A stretch of DNA of 64,000 nucleotides. Source: Tepidibacillus decaturensis. GTDB lineage: Bacteria > Bacillota > Bacilli > Tepidibacillales > Tepidibacillaceae. The translations under genes and the position numbers were made by a program. Of the stretch, positions 25,899 to 34,326 are shown piece by piece. The DNA lies in contig NZ_LSKU01000001.1 in NCBI RefSeq assembly GCF_001561915.1, forward strand, positions 529,548-593,547. The letters run 5' to 3'. A model generated the notes under the pieces. It was not told where the DNA came from. It saw only the letters and a program-made list of their open reading frames with translations, and ran no database searches. Every line of letters starts with the position of its first letter. Positions within the stretch are counted from its first letter, which is position 1.

Positions 25899-27287
25899 GT
25901 GAATAAAACACAACATGTTCATTTTATTGGGATTGGTGGCTATGGAATGAGTGCCATTGCTCGCGTCATGCTTGATTTAGGATATCAAGTAAGCGGTTCT
26001 GATGTCACTCGTAAGGATTTAACAGATAAGTTAGGTGCTAGGGGAGCAAATATTTTTATTGGCCATCACGAATCCAATATTGACGGTGCGGAATTAGTTG
26101 TCTATTCCACAGATATCCCAAAAAACAATGTCGAATTGCTAGCAGCGGAGAAACAGAATATTCCTCTTATTCACAGATCTGAAATGTTGGCAAGACTTTT
26201 AAATGAAAAGAAAGGGGTTGCTGTTGCTGGAGCTCATGGAAAAACAACAACCTCCTCAATGATAGCTTTAGTCATGGAATATAATCAATTAGACCCAACC
26301 TTTGTAATCGGTGGAGAGGTTTTGAATATTGGCAGTAATGCTAAAGCTGGGAAAGGTGAATATGTGGTTGCTGAAGCCGATGAAAGCGATGGGACTTTTC
26401 TGCAATACTTTCCATCAATTGCTGTTGTAACCAATATTGAAGCCGATCATTTAGAAAACTATGATGGAAATTTTGATAATTTAAAAGAAGCTTATTGCAA
26501 ATTTCTTAATCAAGTTAAACATGACGGGATCGCTGTCGTGTGCTACGATGATTCTTACATACAAGAGCTTCTTCCAGACTTAAAAGGTAAAGTGATCACA
26601 TTTGGATTTGATCCAAAGGCAGATATGTATGCAAAAGAGCTTACTTTTATCGATCGAACGGTTTCTTTTACTGCTGTTTATCATGGAAAAGAGTTAGGGC
26701 AAGTGCAATTATCAATTCCCGGAAAGCATAATGTTTTAAATGCATTGGCTACCCTGATTGTTGGTCTTGAAGCAGACATTTCCTTTGAAGGAATTGCTCG
26801 GGCTTTACATGAATTCACAGGAGCAAAAAGAAGATTCCAAGTGATTGGGGAATATAATGGAATGACAGTTGTTGATGACTATGCCCATCATCCTACAGAA
26901 ATTCAAGCGACGATTAGTGCTGCCAAAGCAACTGAAAAGAGAATTGTAGCTGTATTTCAACCTCAACGTTATACACGCACCTTTTTCCTTTTAGATCAAT
27001 TTAGCCGTGCTTTTGCAGAAGCAGACGAAGTAATCATCACCAATATCTATTCTCCTGCGGGTGATAATAAGATTGAAGGGGTTAATGCTCAAAAATTGGT
27101 GGAATTAATCCGCCAAAACAGTAATGGAAACGTGAAATTTTTTCCTACAAAAGAAGAAGTATTTGACTATTTAGTTGAATCATCAAGACCAAATGATCTG
27201 ATCCTAACGATGGGAGCAGGAGATATTTGGAAGGTAGCTTCCCAACTGGCAGAGGTTTGGAAGAGAAAGAAAAAAGAAATCGAATGA
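25899..27287 (+). CDS. murC: UDP-N-acetylmuramate--L-alanine ligase
   Basis: Adds L-alanine to UDP-MurNAc in peptidoglycan precursor synthesis. N-terminal Rossmann motif HFIGIGGYGMSAIARV, ATP loop GAHGKTTTSSM (~111-121), EADESDGTF and YAHHPTEI are the MurC set. GTG 25899, 5 nt after GGTGA, is the likely start and gives 462 residues; TTG 25887 and GTG 25890 are alternatives. In B. subtilis murC is elsewhere, so its place next to folC is a local rearrangement or an older arrangement. A terminator follows. Confidence 0.95.
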   Translation: MNKTQHVHFIGIGGYGMSAIARVMLDLGYQVSGSDVTRKDLTDKLGARGANIFIGHHESNIDGAELVVYSTDIPKNNVELLAAEKQNIPLIHRSEMLARLLNEKKGVAVAGAHGKTTTSSMIALVMEYNQLDPTFVIGGEVLNIGSNAKAGKGEYVVAEADESDGTFLQYFPSIAVVTNIEADHLENYDGNFDNLKEAYCKFLNQVKHDGIAVVCYDDSYIQELLPDLKGKVITFGFDPKADMYAKELTFIDRTVSFTAVYHGKELGQVQLSIPGKHNVLNALATLIVGLEADISFEGIARALHEFTGAKRRFQVIGEYNGMTVVDDYAHHPTEIQATISAAKATEKRIVAVFQPQRYTRTFFLLDQFSRAFAEADEVIITNIYSPAGDNKIEGVNAQKLVELIRQNSNGNVKFFPTKEEVFDYLVESSRPNDLILTMGAGDIWKVASQLAEVWKRKKKEIE

Positions 27288-27299
27288 TTGTGACCAATG

Positions 27300-27337
27300 A
27301 GGCATCCTTCTTGTTGTGAAGGGTGTCTTTTCTTTTG
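27300..27337 (+). terminator. Rho-independent terminator after murC
   Basis: 11-bp stem AGGCATCCTTC (27300-27310) / GAAGGGTGTCT (27318-27328) with two G-U pairs, then TTTCTTTT. Confidence 0.75.
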
Positions 27338-27473
27338 TCACAGTTTTTTAAAAAAATTTCCTTGATTAACAATTGAATCATTGCAGGGAAACGACTCCTT
27401 TTAACGAATATATAAAGATTAAGAATTATAGTTCAATAGTCCTATTTCGAGGTTTGAAGGGTGGATACTTTTT

Positions 27474-29128
27474 ATGGCAAAAAAACGGATCGGAGATATT
27501 TTAGTAGAAAGTGGTCTAATTACACAGGAGCAGTTAGAGGAAGCATTAAAGATCCAAAAGCAAACCAAAAAAAGATTAGGAGATACCCTGATTACAAATG
27601 GTTTTATTACAGAACAACAATTGATCGAAGTATTAGAATTCCAATTAGGAATCCCTCACGTTAGTTTATATAAATATCAGATCGATCGCTCAATTGCCCA
27701 GATTATTCCAGAATCGTTAGCTATTCGTTATCAAGTTATTCCAATTAAAAAAAAGGAAATAAACTTACTGTTGCCATGGCTGATCCTTTAGATTATTATG
27801 CAATTGATGATTTGAGAATGACCACCGGTTTTCAAATTGAACCTGTGATTGCAACCAAAGATGAATTATCAAAAACGATTGATCGCTTTTACGGGATGCA
27901 GGAAACAGTAAAAGAGATTATGCAACAACTTCCAAAAGAGGAATATGAAGATGAAGAGAATCAATCGGATGATGCACCGATTCGTCGAATGGTGAATCAA
28001 ATTATTCAAAATGCCGTTCAGCAACAAGCAAGTGACATCCATTTTGATCCGACAGATCATGAATTAAGGATTCGTTTTCGTGTCGATGGCGTCATTCGTA
28101 CGGAACAAACGGTATCCAAACATATGCAACCAATTGTAACAGCAAGACTAAAGGTGATGGCGAACCTTAATATTGCTGAAAAACGACTGCCTCAAGATGG
28201 CCGTATCCAAATGGTAATTGACCATCGTACCATAGATATTAGGGTTTCTACTCTACCTACCGTTAATGGTGAAAAAGTAGTGTTAAGATTATTAGATTTA
28301 AGTCAAGCAGTAAAACACATTGAACAACTTGGTTTTACAGAAGAGCATGCACAAAAATTTCGCCGAATGTTTAAAAAAGCATATGGATTGATCTTAATTA
28401 CAGGACCAACTGGTAGTGGGAAAACTTCCACACTCTATGCAGCACTTAATGAATTAAATCATGACGATGTAAATATCATCACTGTAGAAGATCCTGTGGA
28501 ATATCAACTGCAAGGAGTTAACCAAGTTCAAGTAAATGAAAAAATTGAACTAACGTTTGCTAAAGGTTTAAGATCTATTTTACGTCAAGATCCTAATATT
28601 ATCATGGTTGGGGAAATTCGTGATACAGAAACGGCAGAAATGGCAATCCGTTCAGCACTAACAGGACATCTGGTTTTAAGTACATTACATACCAATGATG
28701 CCGTATCAAGTATGACTCGGTTAATCGATATGGGAATAGAGCCCTTTCTTATCTCTTCTTCTGTAAGTGGCGTGGTTGCCCAAAGGCTAGTTAGAAGGGT
28801 TTGTACCGATTGTGCAGAAGAATATAGGCCAACTATTGAGGAACAATTGTTACTTGATCAATATCATATAGAAAAGCCCAAACTATTAAAAGGACGGGGC
28901 TGTTCTAAATGCAATCGTACTGGATATCGAGGTAGAATTGCCATTCATGAATTGTTAGAATTAGATGAGCAAATGAAACAAATGATTGTAGAGAAAAAGC
29001 CCGATTCAGCCTATAGAGAGTATTTTAAAGAAAAGGGTTTTGTCACGATGGTCGAAGATGGACTGAAAAAGGTACGCCTTGGGCTAACTACGATTTCAGA
29101 AGTAATGAGGGCGACGATGAATGATTGA
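27474..29128 (+). pseudogene. pilB: Type IV pilus assembly ATPase PilB, frameshifted at an A8 run
   Basis: Extension ATPase of the type IV pilus. The N-terminal part (MAKKRIGDILVESGLITQEQ..., 105 codons) ends ...IPIKKKEINLLLPWLIL-stop. The rest is in another frame from about 27758. One extra A in the run AAAAAAAA (27747-27754) would give IPIKKKGNKLTVAMADPLDYY and a 551-residue protein, the normal PilB/GspE length. Downstream parts are intact: Walker A GPTGSGKTSTLY, Asp box VEDPVEYQ, Walker B RQDPNIIMVGEIRDTETAE, His box HLVLSTLHTNDA, and the zinc tetracysteine CTDC...CSKC. Possible causes: sequencing error, slippage-restored expression, or real loss. It heads the pilus operon. Confidence 0.85.
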
Positions 29129-29139
29129 GGTGAATCGAT

Positions 29140-30177
29140 ATGTATTCGATTGAAGAGTTAATGCTAGAAGCATTTAACCGACAAGCTTCTGATTTACATA
29201 TTACAGTAGGGGCAAAACCTACCTTTCGCATTCATGGGAAACTCGTTTCGATGGGTGATACTGTGTTAACCCCTACGGACACGGTAGATTTTTTAAGATC
29301 AATTGTAACAGAAAGCCAATACCAAGAGTTTTTAGAAAAGAGAGAATTAGATTTTTCCTATGGAGTCCCTGGTATCTCAAGATTTAGAATCAATGCCTAT
29401 CAACAAAGAGGGACAGTAAGTTTGGCTGTTCGCGTCATTCCTACCAAAATTCCTGGTTTAGAAGAATTAGGGGCTCCTCCAATCTTGAAAACCTTTATTG
29501 AAAAACCGCAGGGGCTAATCTTGGTAACTGGACCAACAGGCAGTGGAAAATCAACAACTTTAGCATCCATGATCGATCTGATTAACCAGACTCAAGATAA
29601 GCATATTATTACGTTGGAGGATCCGATCGAATACTTACACCGCCATGGAAGAAGTTTAATTGACCAACGTGAGATCGGTGTTGATTCTTCTAGTTTTGCA
29701 ACTGCATTGCGCTCCTCCTTACGTCAAGACCCAGATGTTATTTTAGTAGGAGAAATGAGAGATTTAGAAACCATTTCAACCGCTATTACTGCAGCAGAAA
29801 CAGGCCATTTGGTTTTTGCTACCTTACATACGACTGATGCAGCGAATACGATCGACCGAATCATCGATGTATTTCCTGCCTACCAACAATCACAAATTCG
29901 TATTCAGCTTGCATCGGTTTTAGTAGGAATCATCTCACAAAGGCTAATACCAACGATTGATGAAAAAGGTCGAGTGGTGGCAATGGAGATTTTGGTGAAT
30001 ACACCTGCAGTAGCCAATCTGATACGCACGGAAAAGGTTCATCAAATTAAAACCGTGATGCAAACAGGAAAAGGGTTTGGTATGAAAACGATGGAAATGG
30101 CATTAAAGCAATTAGTTGCACAAGGGAAAATTAATGATGAGATAGCAAAAAAAGTGGTACTTAATTGGAATGTATAA
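29140..30177 (+). CDS. pilT: Type IV pilus retraction ATPase PilT
   Basis: Hexameric ATPase that depolymerises the pilus and powers twitching or DNA uptake. 345 residues, intact. Walker A GPTGSGKSTTLAS, Asp box LEDPIEYLH, Walker B RQDPDVILVGEMRDLET, His box HLVFATLHTTDAANTIDRIIDVFP, and a C-terminal LVNTPAVANLIRTEKVHQI element resembling the AIRNLIRE motif that marks retraction ATPases. It follows pilB by 11 nt. Its presence argues for a dynamic pilus rather than a simple secretion pseudopilus. Confidence 0.94.
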   Translation: MYSIEELMLEAFNRQASDLHITVGAKPTFRIHGKLVSMGDTVLTPTDTVDFLRSIVTESQYQEFLEKRELDFSYGVPGISRFRINAYQQRGTVSLAVRVIPTKIPGLEELGAPPILKTFIEKPQGLILVTGPTGSGKSTTLASMIDLINQTQDKHIITLEDPIEYLHRHGRSLIDQREIGVDSSSFATALRSSLRQDPDVILVGEMRDLETISTAITAAETGHLVFATLHTTDAANTIDRIIDVFPAYQQSQIRIQLASVLVGIISQRLIPTIDEKGRVVAMEILVNTPAVANLIRTEKVHQIKTVMQTGKGFGMKTMEMALKQLVAQGKINDEIAKKVVLNWNV

Positions 30178-30190
30178 GTAGGTGAGAAGG

Positions 30191-31402
30191 ATGGCCCAAT
30201 TTCAATATCTAGTCGTTGATCGAAAAGGAAATCGAATCAATGGGACCATCGAAAGCGATCGACGAGATATGGCGATTATGGAATTAAAAAATCAAGGCTT
30301 CTATATTCTACAAATTAAAAAATCGAGAACCAATGCTTTAAAAAGAGAAATTGAAATTGGAAAAATAGTCAAAGTGGAAGAATTAGTAGTATTCATTAGA
30401 CAGTTAGCTACCTTAATCAAAGCAGGGGTTACAATTATTGATGCCTTATTTGTTTTAACTGAACAGACAGAAAACAAAAAATTTCGTAAAATCCTACGAC
30501 AAATTGAAGCAGATGTGCGAAATGGAGAAACCTTCTCTTCAGCACTTTCCAACCACCCTAAAATTTTTCCTGTTTTAATCATCAACATGGTAAGAGCAGG
30601 GGAAATTTCCGGGAATTTAGATGAAACTTTAAATGGTGTTGCCATTTTTTTAGAGAAAGAGAGTAACACAAGGAAAAAGGTAAAATCGGCTTTAACCTAT
30701 CCAACAGTGGTCAGTATCTTTGCCGTTCTCGTAACCATCTTTTTACTAATTAAAGTAGTACCAGGGTTTGTGAATATGTATGCCGATTTTGGTGCGGAGC
30801 TTCCACTCCCAACGAGGATTGTGATTGGAATCAGTAACTTTTTTATCCATCAGTTGTATATGCTGATCGGATTTGTTCTTCTTATCGTTGGTTCTTTATA
30901 TATGGTTAGTAAAAACCTGAAATGGAAATACTATTTAGATTATGCGAAATTAAAAATTCCTGTATTTGGTAAGTTGATGCAAAAATCGGCTTTATCCAGA
31001 TTTTCAAGAACCTTTAGTACCTTATTAGCGAGTGCCGTACCGATTCTTCAGGCCTTAACGATGGTGAGTCAAGTGGTGAATAACGAAGCGATTGCAAAAC
31101 CAATTCGCGATGCAAGAGACCATTTGCGCCAAGGCAATCCTTTACACGAACCTTTGAAAAAAAATCCGCTTTTCCCACCATTATTAACACATATGATGGC
31201 GATTGGAGAAGAAACGGGTTCGATTGATGAAATGTTGAATAAAGTGGCGGATTTTTATGAAGCTGATGTAGAAACGATGACAGACCAATTAAAATCATTG
31301 ATTGAGCCATTGATGATCGTTTTTTTAACGGTGATTGTCGGTACAATAATACTGGCTGTTATTATGCCGATGTTTGGAATTTATAATCTGATTGGGAGTT
31401 AG
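30191..31402 (+). CDS. pilC: Type IV pilus inner-membrane platform protein PilC
   Basis: A 403-residue GspF/PilC protein with two copies of the T2SSF domain (FIRQLATLIKAGVTIIDALFVL... and FSRTFSTLLASAVPILQALTMVS...), each followed by membrane helices, three in total. It recruits PilB/PilT and anchors pilin assembly. ATG 30191 is preceded by AGGTGA with 5 nt spacing; GTG 30182 lies within it. A strong hairpin immediately follows the stop. Confidence 0.93.
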   Translation: MAQFQYLVVDRKGNRINGTIESDRRDMAIMELKNQGFYILQIKKSRTNALKREIEIGKIVKVEELVVFIRQLATLIKAGVTIIDALFVLTEQTENKKFRKILRQIEADVRNGETFSSALSNHPKIFPVLIINMVRAGEISGNLDETLNGVAIFLEKESNTRKKVKSALTYPTVVSIFAVLVTIFLLIKVVPGFVNMYADFGAELPLPTRIVIGISNFFIHQLYMLIGFVLLIVGSLYMVSKNLKWKYYLDYAKLKIPVFGKLMQKSALSRFSRTFSTLLASAVPILQALTMVSQVVNNEAIAKPIRDARDHLRQGNPLHEPLKKNPLFPPLLTHMMAIGEETGSIDEMLNKVADFYEADVETMTDQLKSLIEPLMIVFLTVIVGTIILAVIMPMFGIYNLIGS

Positions 31403-31434
31403 TGTGGCCGAGAGTGCGATCCTCAGTGGCCACA
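31403..31434 (+). other. Intercistronic hairpin between pilC and the major pilin gene
   Basis: Perfect stem TGTGGCC (31403-31409) / GGCCACA (31428-31434), starting at the first base after the pilC stop. No T-run follows, so it is not a simple terminator. Such hairpins can protect or process mRNA so that the downstream pilin message is more abundant; this role is inferred. Confidence 0.45.
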
Positions 31435-31487
31435 ACAAAGTTAATACTTTTATGTAAAGATAAAAAGAGAAATGGGAGGTGAGAACC

Positions 31488-31850
31488 ATGAGAGAAATGA
31501 TACGTAAACATGTAAAGAATCAACGCGGTGTTACTTTAATTGAGTTACTGGCTGTTATTGTGATCTTAGGTATTATTGCAGCAGTGGCTGTTCCGGTAGT
31601 TGTTAATCAGATCTCTGATGCTGGCAAGAATACTGACGAAGCATCAATAGCAATTATAGCAGATGCTGTTCAAAGGGCAGCTATTAAGGGAGACATTACA
31701 ACTCCAACTTCAGAAACTGAACCGGTTCAATTAAGTGTATTAGTTGACAAGGGATATTTAAAAGAAGTTCCCGTACCAAAAGAAAAAGGTAAGACTAATT
31801 TTAGTGCTACAATTGATTCTAATGGAAAAGTGACTGTAACTGCAAACTAA
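31488..31850 (+). CDS. Type IV major pilin (prepilin)
   Basis: A 120-residue prepilin. The leader MREMIRKHVKNQRG ends at the PilD cleavage site; the mature part begins VTLIELLAVIVILGIIAAVAVP with Glu5 and the hydrophobic N-terminal helix. The C-terminal part is small, hydrophilic and rich in T and K, with no cysteine pair. GGGAGGTGAG gives 8 nt spacing to ATG 31488. Its place after pilBTC and the strong ribosome binding site suit the main structural subunit. Confidence 0.9.
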   Translation: MREMIRKHVKNQRGVTLIELLAVIVILGIIAAVAVPVVVNQISDAGKNTDEASIAIIADAVQRAAIKGDITTPTSETEPVQLSVLVDKGYLKEVPVPKEKGKTNFSATIDSNGKVTVTAN

Positions 31851-31932
31851 AATAAACTTATACTCAATTATCTTCAGGTGCCAACTTTCCTGAGTTGGCA
31901 CTTCCCTATTTTTTAAAAATCGAGGGATCTCT

Positions 31933-32684
31933 ATGAATTTACTATTTTGGACAATCTATATTCTCTTAACCTTATTTATCGGCTCATTTTTAAATGTAGT
32001 CGCTTTACGCATACCCAAAAATGAATCGATTATTTATCCACCTTCCCATTGCCCATCTTGTCAACATCGTTTATCTGTACTAGATTTAATTCCTGTTTTA
32101 AGCTACATCGGGTTAAAGGGAAAGTGTCGATATTGTCGGGTTAAGATTTCTCCTATTTATCCATTAGGAGAGCTTTTGACTCTTGTTCTATTTTTTTGAT
32201 TCAGTTTTCTTTTGGTTTTTCTAAGGAGCTTATCATCGCTTATCCTTTTGCTATGATCATGATCGCCGCTACCTTAAGCGATCTTAAGTATCAAGTGATT
32301 CCTAACCGTATTACTTATTTTGGGATCGCCTTATTTTTGATTCTTCGTTTTTGGATTCATCCATTATCGATTTGGAATTATTGGATTGGCGCAGTTTTAG
32401 GTGGAGGGTTACTCTTACTAATTGCTATTTTAAGTCGAGGTGGAATGGGTGGTGGGGATATTAAGTTATTCTTCCTCATTGGCTTGGTCTTAGGATGGCA
32501 AAACACCTTGCTGGCACTCTTTTTGTCGACAGGGATCGGTGCCGTGATTGGTGGAATCCTGATGTTATTAGGGGTTGTAAAACAAAAGCAATTGATTCCT
32601 TTTGGACCTTTTATTTTTATTGGAACAATGATTACTTATTTCCTTGGAAATCAAATCTGGCAGTGGTATCTTGGGTTATATTAA
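31933..32684 (+). pseudogene. pilD: Prepilin peptidase PilD/ComC, frameshifted at a T7 run
   Basis: Membrane aspartic protease that cuts and N-methylates prepilins. The first part (88 codons) has GSFLNVVALRIP and the methyltransferase zinc cysteines CPSC...CRYC, and stops at TTTTTTTGA (run 32191-32197). One extra T would give LGELLTLVLFFLIQFSFGF and join the second part, which has SDLKYQVIPN and GGMGGGDIKLF with the catalytic aspartates. The joined protein would be 250 residues, the usual PilD length. B. subtilis comC occupies the same map position between folC and spoIIB. Same three explanations as for pilB. Confidence 0.85.
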
Positions 32685-32707
32685 CAATTCAAAAGGAGGT
32701 AGTACCT

Positions 32708-33070
32708 TTGAAAAATCAATATATACAGAATCAAAAGGGGATTACCCTGATTGAATTACTTGCTGCCATTACTATTTTAGCAATCATCATTATTCCTGTT
32801 TTTCAGCTATTGGGGTATAGTTATTCCTCCTACATCGATGATCTAAGAAAAGTAAAAGCTATTTCGCTTGCTCAAAAGTATATGGAAGAAGCAAAGATCG
32901 ATTCAAAAATGGCTGGGGTTTATACAGACGAGTCATATAAAACACAAGTAGAAGTAAGTAAAAATAATCAATCGAAATTGGATCAAATCAAAGTAAGTGT
33001 CTATTGGCAAAATATTGATCCAAATCAACGTTTGACCTTTTTAATGACAGAAGTAAGGGATCCAAAATGA
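32708..33070 (+). CDS. Minor prepilin (PilV-like)
   Basis: A 120-residue prepilin with leader LKNQYIQNQKG and mature start ITLIELLAAITILAIIIIP (Glu5 present). The rest has a short SLAQKYMEEAKID helix as in PilV/GspI-like minor pilins. TTG 32708 is 8 nt after AAAGGAGGT, much stronger than any other start; the longer frame from 32495 is inside pilD. It overlaps the next gene by 4 nt. Confidence 0.82.
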   Translation: MKNQYIQNQKGITLIELLAAITILAIIIIPVFQLLGYSYSSYIDDLRKVKAISLAQKYMEEAKIDSKMAGVYTDESYKTQVEVSKNNQSKLDQIKVSVYWQNIDPNQRLTFLMTEVRDPK

Positions 33071-33558
33071 TGAGAAAATACTTTAGGAATCAAAAAGGGG
33101 TTACATTAATTGAACTATTAGCTGTGATTATGATCCTAAGTGTGATTATTTTGGCGATCTCTTCTGTTCAACTTTACTTTCTAAAAAGTCATAAAGAAAT
33201 CAATGAAGGCTCTTTTAAAAATGATGAGTCCGCTTTTTTTATTCAATGGTTTTCCAATCAAGTCCGAGATGCTAGTGACATAACTATTCAGACAGATTTC
33301 TTAGGAAATGCCATATCAGTCACGATTACAAAAAATATTGAACCATCCATTTCAATTGAATATGATCAAGTTACGAAAAAAATCAAAATGAAAGACTCTG
33401 AACTTACCTTGTTGAAAGATGTTTCTTCCTTTCAAGTTGTAAAAAGAATACAAGGGAACAGAATAGGTGTTAACCTTTCAATAGAATTTATGAATCAAAA
33501 TCAATCTGCTCCTATTGAAATAACCATTTTTTCTCAAGTAGATGATAAAAAGAATTAA
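33067..33558 (+). CDS. Minor prepilin (PilW/GspJ-like)
   Basis: A 163-residue prepilin. Leader MMRKYFRNQKG, mature VTLIELLAVIMILSVIILAIS with Glu5. The C-terminal part (ASDITIQTDFLGNAISVTI..., SFQVVKRIQGNRIGVNLSIEF) is beta-rich, as in PilW/GspJ proteins that cap the pilus tip. The ATGATG start overlaps the upstream stop (translational coupling). Confidence 0.82.
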   Translation: MMRKYFRNQKGVTLIELLAVIMILSVIILAISSVQLYFLKSHKEINEGSFKNDESAFFIQWFSNQVRDASDITIQTDFLGNAISVTITKNIEPSISIEYDQVTKKIKMKDSELTLLKDVSSFQVVKRIQGNRIGVNLSIEFMNQNQSAPIEITIFSQVDDKKN

Positions 33559-33569
33559 GGATGAGATCG

Positions 33570-34268
33570 ATGTGCCAAATCAAGAATCAATTGAATAAAG
33601 AGAATGGTTCTGCACTCATCATGGTCCTATTATTCACAACGATCATTGGTATATTAGGGACAAGCTTGCTATATGTTTTATTTACACATCATCAAAATGT
33701 ATTAAAAGAAGAATTAAAAATGCAAGCATATTACGCTGCAGAGGCAGGGATAGCGAGGGGAATTGATCTTATTGGTCTATTTGCTGGACAAGAAGAAGAT
33801 GAAGTAGATGGTGAGAAAAATAATAATGGAAATGGGAATGAAAATGGGAACGGGAACGGTAAGAAAATAGGACTTAAAAACCGTGATACGATCTCTGAAT
33901 TCCCGTTAACTGATACGATATTATCTGAAGATAAGATAAAATTAGAGTTTCAAGTCGTTCAAGATGGAGAACACTTAATTTCCACAGGAACGGCGACAAA
34001 CGGCAATCTAGTTTATTCCACAAAGATCACCGTTGAGTTTGATTTCACCGCGACAAATGGCAACCATTATGGTTGGTATAAGTGGCTTGATGAAATTGAC
34101 AAACAAAAGAAGGAAAAAGATAAAGACAAAGACAAAGACAAAGACAAAGACAAAGACAAAGACAAAGAAAACATACAAGATGAAGGCAATGATAACGGAA
34201 ACCACAATGGTTGGAATAAAGGGTACAAGGTAAAGGGGCTAAGCATTATAAGCTGGAAAGTAGATTAA
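33570..34268 (+). CDS. PilX-like minor pilus component with low-complexity Asn/Gly and Lys/Asp tracts
   Basis: A 232-residue protein beginning with a PilX/GspK-type N-terminus (KENGSALIMVLLFTTIIGILGTSLLYVLFTHHQN), without a conserved Glu5. It has YYAAEAGIARGID, a hallmark of PilX_N proteins. Two low-complexity tracts stand out: NNNGNGNENGNGNGK (about 90-103) and an alternating K-D run of eight repeats (about 184-200), the latter from a GACAAA hexamer array. The C-terminus is NGNHNGWNKGYKVKGLS. ATG 33570 is 9 nt after AAGG. It is probably a tip or assembly component, and the charged repeat may bind surfaces or ions. Confidence 0.75.
   Translation: MCQIKNQLNKENGSALIMVLLFTTIIGILGTSLLYVLFTHHQNVLKEELKMQAYYAAEAGIARGIDLIGLFAGQEEDEVDGEKNNNGNGNENGNGNGKKIGLKNRDTISEFPLTDTILSEDKIKLEFQVVQDGEHLISTGTATNGNLVYSTKITVEFDFTATNGNHYGWYKWLDEIDKQKKEKDKDKDKDKDKDKDKDKENIQDEGNDNGNHNGWNKGYKVKGLSIISWKVD
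34119..34166 (+). repeat. In-frame hexanucleotide microsatellite (GACAAA)7 within the pilX-like gene
   Basis: After one GATAAA at 34119-34124 there are seven perfect GACAAA units (34125-34166), encoding Asp-Lys repeats. Unit changes are a multiple of three, so slippage alters length but not frame. Confidence 0.95.
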
Positions 34269-34326
34269 GCATCTTATTATCATTTGAACAAGATATTGTT
34301 TTTGACGGGGAGGAGGTAGGATCAAC

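Noticed and set aside
32495-32707. Long N-terminal extension of the minor pilin
   Set aside because: It lies inside pilD in another frame; the prepilin leader and AAAGGAGGT place the start at TTG 32708.
34119-34166. Short-unit array considered as a CRISPR
   Set aside because: Six-base perfect tandem units without spacers, in a coding frame; it is a microsatellite.
34008-34233. Alternate-frame and antisense proteins over the GACAAA repeat
   Set aside because: They are by-products of the repeat (KT- and VF-repeats) with no start signal; the PilX-like frame explains the DNA.
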